This document shows positions 46,735-58,339 of a stretch of DNA of 64,000 nucleotides, one piece after another. The stretch comes from Ampelocalamus luodianensis (taxonomy: Eukaryota > Streptophyta > Magnoliopsida > Poales > Poaceae). Within the stretch, counting starts at the first letter, position 1; each line of letters starts with the position of its first letter. The notes under the pieces were generated by a model. That model did not search any database. It saw only the letters and a program-made list of their open reading frames with translations, and was not told the origin of the DNA. Position numbers and translations under genes: made by a program. The stretch is from the NCBI GenBank assembly GCA_036346255.1, contig CM070628.1, positions 15,081,840 to 15,145,839 of the forward strand, read 5' to 3'.

Positions 46735-46797
46735 CTCGCTTGTGTACTAGATCTTGCATCGTTGCTTGCTTCCTTGCACTCCGTGATATAAGATTAT
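46735..46797 (-). pseudogene. Copia RNase H fragment (right piece)
   Basis: The minus strand reads KQAT..ARSST, then joins to the 38082-38142 piece to complete a conserved RNase H stretch. The fragment ends where the gypsy-type LTR start at 46798 begins. Confidence 0.8.
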
Positions 46798-48400
46798 TGT
46801 AACATCCCCAAAATCTCAATTTTAGGAAAGTATATTGAAAATAAATGAGGAACAATTTTGAGCATGTTTATGCATGGGAAAATATTTCGAGCATATTTTG
46901 AACTTTTGCATAAATCAAATATTGAAATTATATACAAACAACAGCTTGAAAGACTTTTTGAGAAACATACAGAGCACATAAAATTCTAGAAAAATCATAC
47001 AATAAACTATACCATGTCAGAAGCCTAAAAAAATGCATAAATTTTGAAGCCCATTTGCTAAGTTTAAAAATTCATAAATCAATCAGCTTTTCTAGAAAAT
47101 TCAAAACTTATTTTGAATTTCTCGACGGACCTTTGGGCCAAAACCCAGCTCAGCCCACTTCGCTCACCCTCACTCCAACCCACGCTAGCGCCCCTCTCGT
47201 TGACACGCTGAGCCCGCGTGTCAGGACCCTTTGTCCATCTCATCTTCGTCTCCACACGCCGCGCCCGCACATGCTCCGTCGTTGGTTTTGACCGCCGCCA
47301 CCGCTTTGCAACTTCACTGCTCCGTCGCCGCCGCCTCGCCCATGCCGAAGAATCGGCTGTCGCCTCCTTATCCCGTGCAGGTTAGAGACGCTAGAGCTCG
47401 CCCACGAGTTTCTCACACACCGCCATTCTTCTTACGCTAAACCTAGCTGTACTTAAGCCCTAGCCATGTCAGTGTCTTCCTCAGCTCGCCCCCGTTCCTT
47501 GTTTGCACAAACTGGAGTTTATCGCTCCTTGGTTTCACGAAAACATGTGTGTCATTCTCAAGGTCGGTGAGCACGCCCCGCAGCGCTACCGCTCTGATAA
47601 GCTTCCTCACCCACAACAAGCATGTCACTTTAAGACTTGAGCTTCACTCATCCTCCCTCTCTGCTTAATGTAGCTTCTGGAATCTCGTAGCACGAACACG
47701 ACCACCTTCATCCTCGACTCCGGTGCACACCAGATCTTCGCCAACACGACCTCGTCGCTTCGGTGAGTTCGAGCTCAACCTGAGCGCATCACAATGTGTT
47801 CCGTACCCTAGTGATGAAATCCCCTTACTTAATGCATGCCAACTCGCTGTGATCCGAGCTTCACCATCATCTTCTTCATCCTCGATCGCCGCCGCCATTT
47901 TCGACCTTCCTCGAAGCTCAGCGAGTCCCTGTTCAATTTATTCGTGTCTACATCATCCCTAGAATATCAGTGACCTAATGCGACACTACTTGTAGCATCT
48001 TCATCAACGTAGAGCACCTTCACCGAGGGACATCTCTGCACCACTGCTGATCATCGACGTCAAGCCGCCTTGGACATTCCCCGACTTCATTGACACCTTC
48101 CTCGTGATCGTGGTGAGCCGCCACCACGGAAACCACCGCCGGCTCACCTCCGGTGACCCTAGGTCCTCAAGCCTAACCCATTAGCATCACCTAGACTCAC
48201 TGAGTCCAGCGTACCCGTCCTTCAGCCTGGAGAATGCCTCTTTTACAAAAGCTGTCACTAACCCGAAGCTCATTCTTTGTAATGCCACCTCAGGCCATCT
48301 CTCATTGCCGCCATACGCCACACCCAAGGCTTCGCTTGCTTCCATCTTTCCATCCCACCGCTTAACGTCCTTTGCTCATTGTGTTATTAGCATTTGGCGA
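46798..48400 (+). mobile_element. Truncated chromovirus-type LTR (element F)
   Basis: TGTAACATCCCCAAAATC is a typical chromovirus LTR start. The AT-rich first part, a GC-rich stretch (47140-47440) and a region of exon-like but unrecognised ORFs follow the layout of LTRs B-E. The palindrome module and CA end are not found downstream, so it is truncated; the right limit is uncertain. Confidence 0.55.
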
Positions 48401-50060
48401 GCTCGCCAGGTGCTAAGCCGCACTGCGCTTTTCTTCTCTCTTCTCTCTCTAACCCATGTAATTAGGAGATTATTAGCGTTAAATGTGAGGCTAAAGTTTT
48501 TAAGTCTATGACAAGTGGGATCGGTTGAAAAGATAATTAGAAATATATTTTCAAACATGTTTAGTATATGAGTCATTGGCGTGTGGGACCACTCACTATT
48601 CCGGTTTGAAAATGTGGTTTTAAACCGAGAGATTGATATGTGGACCCAGGCTGTCGATGAGGTTAAATCAAATTATGATTTAATCATTTAGCTAATGAAC
48701 TAATGAGTCTATAACATGTGGGATTGCCTCTGTTTTAAAAATAAAATCTAGAAATAAAAACATGAGTCACTGTTCTTTTTGCCAATATTTGGCTTTGCCT
48801 AGGTTTTGGTTATACCAAAGTTTGCTCATTTTGGCCGTCAACCAAACAAACTCTGAAATTTGGTAAGTTTTATTGGGGTAGAGAACCAAACAGGCGCATA
48901 GAGCAGATGTGAGGAGCTTCTTGGGGGGAGGGAACCACGGCTATGGTCTACTGCTGCTGCTACTTGTGTCGCTCCCATTGTCTGATGATGCTACGGCCTT
49001 CTTGGTACTATGATCTAGTACTGTACTACTTATTGGGAAGGGATCTATGGCAATGGTCTACGTACTGCTACTTCTTGGAGTAACCGGAAGGATGGAGTAA
49101 GAGAGAATGTGTGCTCTGTATGCATGGTGTGTTAGTGTGTTAGATCTGGGTGAGTTTCCTTGTTGTAACGGTACAAATTACAAGTCTGAGAAAAATCCTA
49201 CAGGACCAGTTCTTTTTCCTCATCAAATCGGACTCGCTCCAGACGATGGCACATGACAATACTAATCTTAAAGCACCCATCCCATGACTGCCAATTAATC
49301 CACCCTCTTCCCTTTCCACCAACAGGGCAACACGTACAGACGTACTGATCAGATAGATCGATTGATCACCATGATTCCAATAGGCAACTTGATTTTGGCT
49401 TGTGCACAAGAAATTCAGGGACTTTTAGGAATACGAAGAATCCCTAGTCAAGACTACAATCACGTAACTAATTCAATCGGAATCCCCCTTTTTGGATCGA
49501 ATTGAGTTGGATCTATAATCTGGTTTACAAGGTCTGAACTACGGTGGCATCCAAGGCAAGCTACAGAATTGAGTGCCATGACGCCGGTGGTGAGGTCCTG
49601 GAGGCGGCCACGGTCGGCGACGGCGTGGATGGTGGAGGCCGGGGCGTGCCAGACGGGCAATAGCGACGGCGGTGGCGCTATGGAGTGATGGCGGCGACAG
49701 GACTCCTGTGCTGGCTCCCAAGCGACAGTGCTCGGATACCCTTTTCATTTTTTGAGATGGCTTAGCCATGATTCTCTAGCTTGCCTTGAGATGGCTTCCA
49801 TCATTTTTGAGATGGTAACACGTGGTATGCTTTGAGAGGGTCCAACTTGATGAGAGAAAAGACTATGTCTTAATAGATTTTCCCCAGGTCGTCCGGTTGC
49901 AAACCCAGAGTCAACGGAAAGATTTTCATCTCCTATCGTCGTGATAGATTGGCGGGATTGTGGAACGGTGTACATCTTGCCGAGTGGGCGGCTAGCTAGG
50001 ACATCTTTTACCGTCCATTCACGGTACATAATTTCCCTTCGTTACGTATCCATGGCTATG
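48401..50060. other. Unassigned intergenic DNA with two unrecognised ORFs
   Basis: No known domain. Near 48850-48900 the sequence ACCAAACAGGCGC resembles a grass DNA-transposon edge, but no partner was found. Minus-strand ORFs 49460-49660 (SIHAVADRGRLQDL-like) and 49745-50029 (94 codons, YREWTVKDVLASRPLGKMY) have balanced composition and are the only protein-like ORFs here. I do not recognise either, and there is no supporting promoter or splice evidence. Confidence 0.4.
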
Positions 50061-50367
50061 GCCTACTTGTTGGAGAATTTGAGTTATTGAGCTCGGCCCA
50101 AATAAAATTTTCTAGAAATTCCGACAAATCCTAAAGGTCCACTTAGGTATGGTGGATTGTAGGAACATTAGTACCATATTTCTACTCTGAGTGGAGGGGC
50201 ACTCATTTATAAGTGGGAGCATACTCATGCCTAGCTTAAGCAAACAAAAGACAATTGCACATGTGAGCTCGCATGGCTTGCCTTGCCATGTCACACCATC
50301 GCCCGCTCGTGTGCGGTAAGATGGTGCGGCGATTTCGGGCCGTTGTGTCTTGTGTGCAGAGCTACAG
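50061..50367. other. Unassigned sequence left of the 51-bp repeat
   Basis: Contains a TGTTGGAG string at 50068 that could be a degraded LTR start, but no partner end or TSD was found. No gene. Confidence 0.4.
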
Positions 50368-50469
50368 GCTGCATCTTCTTTTTGCACCACAAAACTTTGC
50401 ATGATGACATGGCATCTCGCTGCATCTTCTTTTTGCACCACAAAACTTTGCATGATGACATGGCATCTC
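50368..50469. repeat. Perfect tandem duplication, 2 x 51 bp
   Basis: Units 50368-50418 and 50419-50469 appear identical (GCTGCATCTTCTTTTTGCAC start, GGCATCTC end). Identity implies a very recent event or a transcript/assembly duplication. Confidence 0.9.
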
Positions 50470-51528
50470 TATGCGTACATGGATTGGATGAGGACGGTTC
50501 AAATTTGAACGTTCAAACGCATTAATCCTGTGGAGCTGTTTATGGCACAAATTAATTGCGATTAATGTGCTTTCCAATTTTTGTCACGCATTAATGAGGT
50601 TTCCTTCCAAACCTTTAGGCATCATAAGAGAAGGAGATGTCCTCTCTACCTAGACACACAAGAGAAACGCCATTGCCTTCTTCCTCTCTTGCACTACGCT
50701 GCTACGACTGCTCCATCCCTGCAATGGGATGCACCATTCGTGGGGAGAGAAGTGTCTCTAAAACCATTCCCTCTCTCGGTCCTGCACAGGAAGTGGCAAA
50801 TCAGATTTTTGGGAAGAGCATCGCGCGAATGCTCACTGCTTTCTTCTTCTGCCACGTTAGGTCTTCCTCGCCAAACCAGACCCTTCTACGATCGTCGCCA
50901 GAGCGATCCTCGCGGTGATCTTTCTTTCATATGGCTAAGTCTTATTTGTTAGCAATCTTTCATGCGATGATGTTTTTCACTATTACTAATAGTATTATTA
51001 TTCTAGGCTTTGCCATGTTTGTGCACATATATATGAGATAGGTATATATGGTTTAGTAACCTTGTTGTTTAATATACCTAGTATACTTGTTGCCTTTGTT
51101 TAATCACCGTTTTAGGAATGCAATCAAACTTTCTAAACTTTAGCTGTCTACAACATTTTCAATATTTTGATTGAACACAAGAAAATGGTCTGTACAGATT
51201 TGTATAATTTTGGTAGGTGTTATAAATCTATTATAATATAAATTAGTGATCAAAGTTATGTTTTGGGGATTGTGTCGCGGTACTTCTTTACTCATGCTTG
51301 TTTCCCGACCCCGTAATTGCACGGCTAGTTTTTTTTTTCACCAATAGGTAGTTACAATTAGTTTCTACATGTACAATACATCTATTCCTTTTTCAGTCAA
51401 CGTCTAGAGTTCATTTCTTACATGATTACCTTTCCAACTTAAACATACTCATAAATCATTGAGGATATTATCATATGGGCTTTTTCCCCAATAATAAATA
51501 TCATTTTTTATTGGGTTGTACTACCATC
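50470..51528. other. Unassigned sequence, no gene recognised
   Basis: Mixed composition. ORFs 50581-50952 and 50637-50918 overlap in different frames without a known motif. It could be a leader of a degraded LTR element; no LTR pair found. Confidence 0.4.
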
Positions 51529-51530
51529 TA

Positions 51531-51787
51531 CTCCCTCCATTTTTTTATTTGACATCCTAGAATATGTGCGTCAAACTTTATAAGGTTTGATTGTCAATAG
51601 GTTTAAAACTATCTAGATTGGCTATACAAAAATTATATCATTAGATTTGTCCTTAAAAATATTTGTATGAAATTATAATTTTATTCGTACATCTTAATGC
51701 AAAGTTATAAAAAGTAATAGTCAAAGTCGTATCTCGGAAACTGTGAAAAGTCAAAAAAACGTCAAGTAAAAAAAAAAACAGATGGAG
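51531..51787. mobile_element. Stowaway-like MITE, 257 bp, TSD TA
   Basis: Begins CTCCCTCCATTTTTTTA and ends CAGATGGAG (reverse complement CTCCATCTG). It is flanked by TA dinucleotides (51529-51530, 51788-51789). The subterminal TTTGACATC / GACGTCAAGTA pair is characteristic of the grass Stowaway (Tc1/mariner-derived) group. Confidence 0.85.
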
Positions 51788-51789
51788 TA

Positions 51790-52306
51790 ATTAATAGATG
51801 GATTAGATTATTCAGTTTTTAATTGACTAATGTGAAAACTTCTATTTTTCATCTTTTCTTGCTTAGTTCAAATACATTTAGGATTTTTCTTCTTCAGCGA
51901 TTAATTTCGAGCCTCCGATATCCCTCCATTTATTTCTTTATAAGGCTTATTTTGACTAGCCACATGGATTAAGCAGGTTATAAGATCAATATAATGGCAG
52001 ATGGAAACGACCATAATATATATGCATGTATTATTGTCTTGGGAATAAGATAGAAAATAGTTCGTGTGAATATTAATTTACTCGTAAATGCTAGAGCTGG
52101 CGGAAGAGAAGATCAACGAGAGCAAGAGAGAGAAATAGGCTATTAAATTTACAGTAATTTAACAATGGTTTCTCTATTTTCCCTCTATTAATAAAGTATT
52201 TTCAATAACAAACCTAATTGCATCATTTTCATATGGTCAACTTTTACATTTATTATTGGTTAGAGCTTTGACTTTTTAGAATTCAAGGCAGACACATACA
52301 CTCAAC
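51790..52306. other. Unassigned AT-rich sequence
   Basis: No coding or repeat feature recognised between the two MITEs. Confidence 0.5.
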
Positions 52307-52599
52307 GGAAGAAAATCCTTTGACATTGCACGGCAATGTCACGATAAACAGTATCATTACATTGTTTTACAGCTGTCGGATCGGAAATTGATGGCTGAGA
52401 TCCAGATCTGGCACTGCAGCAAAAACACGGTAGCAAGTACTGTAGTGAACTGTAGCAGAGGCACTGTTTATGAAGTTGTAGCAGTACTGTAGCAATCAAT
52501 CTCAACCGTTGATTCCCGATCTAACAACCCAGATCTTAAAAATGTTATGGTACTGTTCACCCATGGCATTCCAATGGGAATGTCAGGGGATGCCCTTCC
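52307..52599. mobile_element. Mutator-type MITE, 293 bp, 9-bp TSD
   Basis: Ends GGAAGAAAATCCTTTGACAT and, inverted, GGAAGGGCATCCCCTGACAT form an imperfect terminal inverted repeat. A perfect 9-bp duplication ACACTCAAC (52298-52306 and 52600-52608) flanks it, the TSD length of Mutator-like elements. The interior has repeated CTGTAGCA motifs and no coding capacity. Confidence 0.82.
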
Positions 52600-52628
52600 A
52601 CACTCAACACACAACACACTCACACCAC

Positions 52629-52756
52629 CACGCACACATACGTGTGCATGTTCCTACACATGCTTAGAATTTATCGGAGGTGCCTAAGGTCCCACGCACA
52701 CATATGTGTGCATGTTCCTACATATGCTTGGAATTTATCGGAGGTGTCTAAGGTTC
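52629..52756. repeat. Tandem duplication, 2 x 64 bp
   Basis: Units 52629-52692 and 52693-52756 share CACGCACACATA(C/T)GTGTG and GAATTTATCGGAGGTG with a few substitutions. Confidence 0.85.
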
Positions 52757-53271
52757 TATGGAGCGCGAGCATACACTTTCCCACTGGATACACATGTGCG
52801 TGTGTAGTCTTAAATTTGATGGACACTAGCACCAAGTCTGTGACTTAAAACTTGGTAGGCTAGGTGTACACCTGCACACCTAATCATCTGGCCACATGTT
52901 AGCTTCCAAAGTTTCAGATCTTTGACCGTGTGGATCCCAAGTGACCAACGTTTAGTGATGGAGTGAGGGTCCTGAGGGTGTAATACAAAGTTCAGAAAGA
53001 AAAGAAAAAAATTCGAGACAAGAAATTGCGTGCCAGTTATTTTCTCTCTTCAAGGCTTCAAAGTCAATTCTCATACTAAAATTTCCTTCACTGGTTCTGC
53101 TCTAATATTATTTGACCTCAAATTCACCACCAAATTAAATGCTGGTTCTTTATCCCAAAATCTTGATATCTAGAGCTGACTGGAAAAAATATATATACGA
53201 GACGCGTGGAGATCTACTTAAACAGAATATATAACCAGTAGAAGTAAGATCGAGCCGTCTTGTGCGCCAAG
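52757..53271. other. Unassigned sequence left of the chromovirus LTR
   Basis: No gene or repeat recognised; the last bases CCAAG (53267-53271) should be the TSD of element E if its other end is flanked by the same 5-mer. Confidence 0.5.
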
Positions 53272-56200
53272 TGTGGGGACCCCGGTAATTATCTCCATAA
53301 GACCGAGATTAGACAAGGTCTTAGGGACATAATCACGGTCTCGTAAATAATTCCAATTTAACTCTATCCAAGTGAGAGGCTTAGCCGAATACTAGAGCCT
53401 CAACTATCATGCGCGCTGCTCCTTTGCGAGCGCTACATGATTGTTGATTCTCTTTCGATCCGAAGCACTACACTTAGTGAGTTAAATGAGAATTCATCAA
53501 CAACGAGTATGACGTATATTGGCTCCCAAGATCAACGACCACTATACTCATACCCTCATCCAACGTTGATTACATCCATACAACGCATACAACAAGAGAT
53601 TAAAAAGACATACTGCATAATAGTTAAGGTCTACAGCTTATTACAAACGGCCGACCGGCCAAATTCAAGTAAAGTATCAAGTAACAGCGGAAGTAAATAG
53701 ATAAAGCAAAAGACCAGCAGTGGTATGCCCATCACCCATCGGCAACCGACTGGGGGTTAAATGATAGCACACTACACATTAGTGTCACCCAAGTCAACAC
53801 TAAGCGAGATCGTCATACTCATAATCTTCCTCACCGAAAGGCCACAAACATCCGGTGAGTACAAGTGTACTCGCAAGTCTTACACAAATAAAAATAGTTA
53901 TGCATAAGGGTCATTCAAAGGATGGCTCATATTGGTTTAGTTTTGCGAAAGAGACGCAACAATTAACATCCTACACATACTAGTTTTCATGTGCCCATTT
54001 TAAAATCAGATTTGAAGTAGAAGTAAAGCATGTAGTAAAGCCTTTCAGTAATAAACAATTGAATCATACAAAGACCAAAGTGGCAGCCCACTTTGATGTA
54101 CTAAACACATGAACATCCCGTTCATGACGAATACCAAGTTCAACCACAATTTTTATTAAAAGTCTAACAATAGTAACTCCCGAACTCAAGCGGTTGTCCA
54201 TAACCGTGGACACGGCTATTCGAATAGATTGATACCTGCGGGGTGTACTACTTTACCACACGACTTGATTAGCCCGTTAGCCTCCAGATGCCTCTGAATA
54301 TAGCACACTTCCTATGGTATGCCGGCCGGGTAAATCAAGATATGGTCGTTTTTAGCAAAACGATTCCATTGGCTAAGTCCCTCAACCCAGGGCTCCTAGG
54401 AACATAAGACGTTACGGCCTCCATGCCCTATCGGCCCCAAAAGGAACATAGGATTTCACGGTCCTATGCCCTTACAATTTCACCACCGTGGGACTCAACA
54501 CAATAAAACCCTCCCCCTACTTAACCATACGGCACCCATATACCGCGTGTGGCAGCACGAGTGTACTTGAATTAACGACGTTACCAAAGTTCGGTCCTCA
54601 ATTGTCCAGACAAGTCCTTCCACTTACCCAATGCTCGTGCACAAAACACCATCACTAACTAACACTTGTCCAGACCAAAAGCTCATTTAAAAATGATAAA
54701 ATTTAACTCATAAAACAGCTACAAAGATCTGAAGTATAAATCACAAAGATGAGAGTTGTGTTTATCCTAAAACCGCCGGGTTATTCCCGACGATCGAACT
54801 ACCGTGTCTAGACTTGCATGGCTAAGCAATTCTATAACCCATAATTCACACATCCTATCTGAAGCATATAGGAGTTGGCATAATTCAAGATTAACCTCAA
54901 GCATAGGACATAACTAAACTACACATCACAAAAATATTGACATAATCAAAATAGCATGCAAGCAATTATCATTGCACTATCTTAACCAAAACTGGGATCA
55001 AATATGATGCAAAAGAAAGTTCAAATGATGCTTGCCTTGCTGGTATAGTAGCTGCTCGCTCTCAGTAGCGTAAGTGTCGATATCAATATGCTCGGGATCT
55101 ATATAATTATAACATCAAATAAATACCGAGAAAACAACTCAAAAACTAAAATGCTCAAAAAATGCATGATTTTTCTACAGTAGTTAGGTCATGATTTTAG
55201 ATGGATTTAGGTAAAAGAATTATTCCATTTGGAGTTATGAATTGGAAGTTATGCTATTTTGAATTTCAGGTTTCATTAAACCTTAAGCCATGTAATTTAA
55301 TTATTTGGCCAAAATTTGTAGAACAGTGGTGGGGTAAAGGATTACATAGATAAATAGGTAATATTATTATAAGTTAAAAAAAGTTGAGTTTGTCCTTTTT
55401 GGAGTTTTTATGATTTAGTTATGTATTTTCAAAGTTATCAGCCTTTTATAGTGTAACAATAATAGAGTTAAAGATTATGTCCTCCCCAAATATAGTTTCT
55501 GTGACAGAGGTAATGTAGAGACCATTTTTAGAATTAAGTTCACTGAAAATGAAAATTATCAAAAGTGGTCTCACTGTTTTTGGAGGTTCAATAATCACTT
55601 ATGCATTTTTAAAGATTTGATCCATTTTCCTATTGTAAATATAATGATTTTAATGGATAAATTTCCAATTAAAGCCCTCTGCTACAGAGACATGTATGAA
55701 ACTAATTTTTAATATAAATTTTACTAAAAGTGAAAATTTCCAGAAGTGGTTTCATGCGATTTGGAGTTAAAATGATTTAGTTATGCATTTTAGAAGTTAA
55801 AACAATTTCTCAGTGTGTAAATTAACCGATTTCGGATTTCATAAAGCATTTTATACTTTTCTCACCGAGCCACGTGCTAGGCGTGGTTGCTGACACGCGG
55901 GCCCGCTTGTTAGCGGCCCACCGCGCGGCGAAGCGCACGTGCAACTCCCGCGCTTCGATTGTGAGCCGTTGGATCAAGATCCAACGGTCCACAATCGGAG
56001 TGCATTTGGAACATCTGAATGTTCCAACGAATCTGGTTCGTAGATTCCGGATCTGACGGCCCATGATCGTAGCGTAATCGGGGTTCCAAAAAGCCACCAA
56101 TTTGGACCGTCGATGTCGCATCGGACGGTCCACAGCGATCCAAGTGTAAGGAATGGCGCCAATACATCGCACGTGTTTAATTTTTGGGCCCACACGTCAG

Positions 56201-58154
56201 TGGCTCCAACGTTTTACTAAGCGTGTTGTTTTACGTGGTGGGGCCGCAAGTAGCGGCCGAGTTAGGAGGTTTAAGACAACGTTTAATTACTAATGATTGC
56301 CATTAACTCGTAATCATTTGCTGACGCATTGTCCGAAATCGACAACGGTTGTCACTTGCGCTTCATGGCGACTCATGCGCGATTTGACACGCGGCGCCCG
56401 TAAGGCGGTAAAGATGTAGAATAGCAATGCGCTTCTATCGGAGTAATCTCGATGACCGAGCCGACCCCAACGGCGGCTAGCCGGAGTTGGCGGTGCAGAA
56501 TACGGCAAAAGTAGCTATGCCGATTTGAAAGTGCTCGAGCAATTGAACACATGCTTATGCTCCTAGGGACCAGTAGGATTCTACACGAGCTCGGAGGGTG
56601 CTCGAGAGAAGGTGGAGTTGATGGAATACCGCCATTTGGAGAAGAAAGTAGCGGCACGCTTCACGTGGAGGAGATGGTGGAGCAATCCTAAGGTCAAAGA
56701 ATGGTCAAGGCGACTCAAGGATACCTTGGAGATGATAAGGACCTAAGGAATTGAAGAAAAGCTTACCAAAACAAGGTGGGAGATGAAAAGTTTGAGCTTC
56801 ACCGAAAGGGGCAAATTTCAATCCACAAAACCTGTCATGTATTCATGAAATTGTTTGAGGGTTTTCATAACCATGCAGATGGGCCGATGTGACGCGAAAG
56901 AAAGTTCGAGTACCTCACAGGAGACGAAGATGACGAGGTGGTGCTCTCGGGAGCGTGCTCTTGGCGTGAGCTAGAGCACGAAAGTGAACAGAGGCTACAA
57001 GCAAAGACAAGAAGCGAGATTAGCAAAAATGGGAAAGGCATCGATCACGAGGACAATCGGAACCAAGCGGAGGAAGCTTACACCGGCGAGGAGCACGGAG
57101 AGCTTCCCTTCCACACCGCCGAGAGGAAGAGTGAGGAAAAGGAGGGCTTGGGGTATTATGCTCGTGTGTTGACGGGGATGGGGCGGCGTGAAGAGGAGGT
57201 GCTCGAGTGGTTGCATGCGGCGGTGGATTGACGGCGTCCCATCGGCGCGTTACGAGCACGTCGGAAGCTCGGACACATGGCGAGCTCTGCGCAAGGTCGA
57301 GACGGACGACAATGCGGGCCCTGGCGACGGTGACTTAGTCGTATGCGCGTGAGTAAGAGGAGAAAGGGGTGGTCGTGGGCGTTGGATGTAAATCACATGG
57401 TTCACGATCACCTAGGCGGGATTGAGTGTTATAAGGAAGGAGGTCGTGGGCGTTGGATTTGCATCAAATGGCTCACGACCTCTTAAGCGACGAGCATCGA
57501 AAAGGCGAGGAGGTCGTGGCGTTGGATGTCCATCGGATGACTCACGACCACCCAGCGGTCCGGCGCGTTGAGCCATAAGAGTCGGGACCGTAGGATTTAG
57601 ATCGAAGGCCTACATGCGTTGGTGCATTTAGGCGGTTGGTGAGTCGTTTGCAGTGGGACTCGAGTCCAAGGAATAGTGCCGATCGGTTTAGGGTTGAGGT
57701 TTTGATTGAGAATTATTTCATTTCCTCTACTTTGACCAGGGATTAAAATTAGAAATAAAATTCCTAAAATCCTAAAATAATTTGTGGGGTTCTGGGAGTA
57801 TATAGTTCCCATAAAAATTATAAAACCCTCTGTTCATAATATAATTTGTGATATTTAAATTCAAACATGTTGTATGTCTATGAATGTTGTTTGAATTTTA
57901 ATGAGGTTCAACTAGTCCCAAAAATTTGGGAAAAATTATATTAATTCCTGATAATTAATGTAGTATTTAAATAACTTGATTTCAGATGATGATCACAACT
58001 TTTATTATTGATTTGAAGTGAAATCGAATTTTGATGTGTATGTTCACCTCAAATTAGATTTTCCAAGTACAATATATTATGAAATGATTTGAATTTGATA
58101 ATGCATGTTAGTGAAATACATATTAATCCAATTTAATTAGTTGGGGCTGTGACA
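53272..58154 (-). mobile_element. 3' LTR of chromovirus element E (4.88 kb)
   Basis: Plus strand TGTGGGGACCCCGG to GGGGCTGTGACA; the minus-strand start TGTCACAGCCCC directly follows the polypurine tract. It contains the palindrome module (54216), a degenerate roughly 190-bp tandem repeat (about 55200-55830), and GC-richer DNA with GATCCAACGG-type motifs (55960-57600). No gene inside; the Arg-rich ORFs are compositional. Confidence 0.88.
54216..54227. promoter_or_regulatory. LTR palindrome, site 6
   Basis: CTATTCGAATAG after ACCGTGGACACGG, as in sites 1 and 4. Confidence 0.5.
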
Positions 58155-58172
58155 AACCTCCCCCCCCCTACA
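58155..58172 (-). other. Polypurine tract of element E
   Basis: On the minus strand GTAGGGGGGGGAGGTT runs up to the LTR start; primes plus-strand DNA synthesis. Confidence 0.85.
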
Positions 58173-58339
58173 AAAGATCTCGACAGAGATGCGGGTGGAG
58201 AAGAATTAGAAAGTTTTCATTAGAAGTTACAATTTATGTTGTCTTGATTTTCTTCAAAGATAGTGTTGTGAGTTATAATTTACATTAATATGTTTTACCT
58301 TTCTTTTCTTGATCTGAAGGCACTTCATGTTGAGAAGAG

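Noticed and set aside
48830..48900. ACCAAACAGGCGC edge reminiscent of grass DNA transposons
   Set aside because: No inverted partner end within several kilobases; could be chance or a remnant.
50068..51130. Possible LTR starting TGTTGGAG at 50068
   Set aside because: No CA end with a matching 5-bp duplication (CTACT expected), no PBS or PPT, and no second copy in the window.
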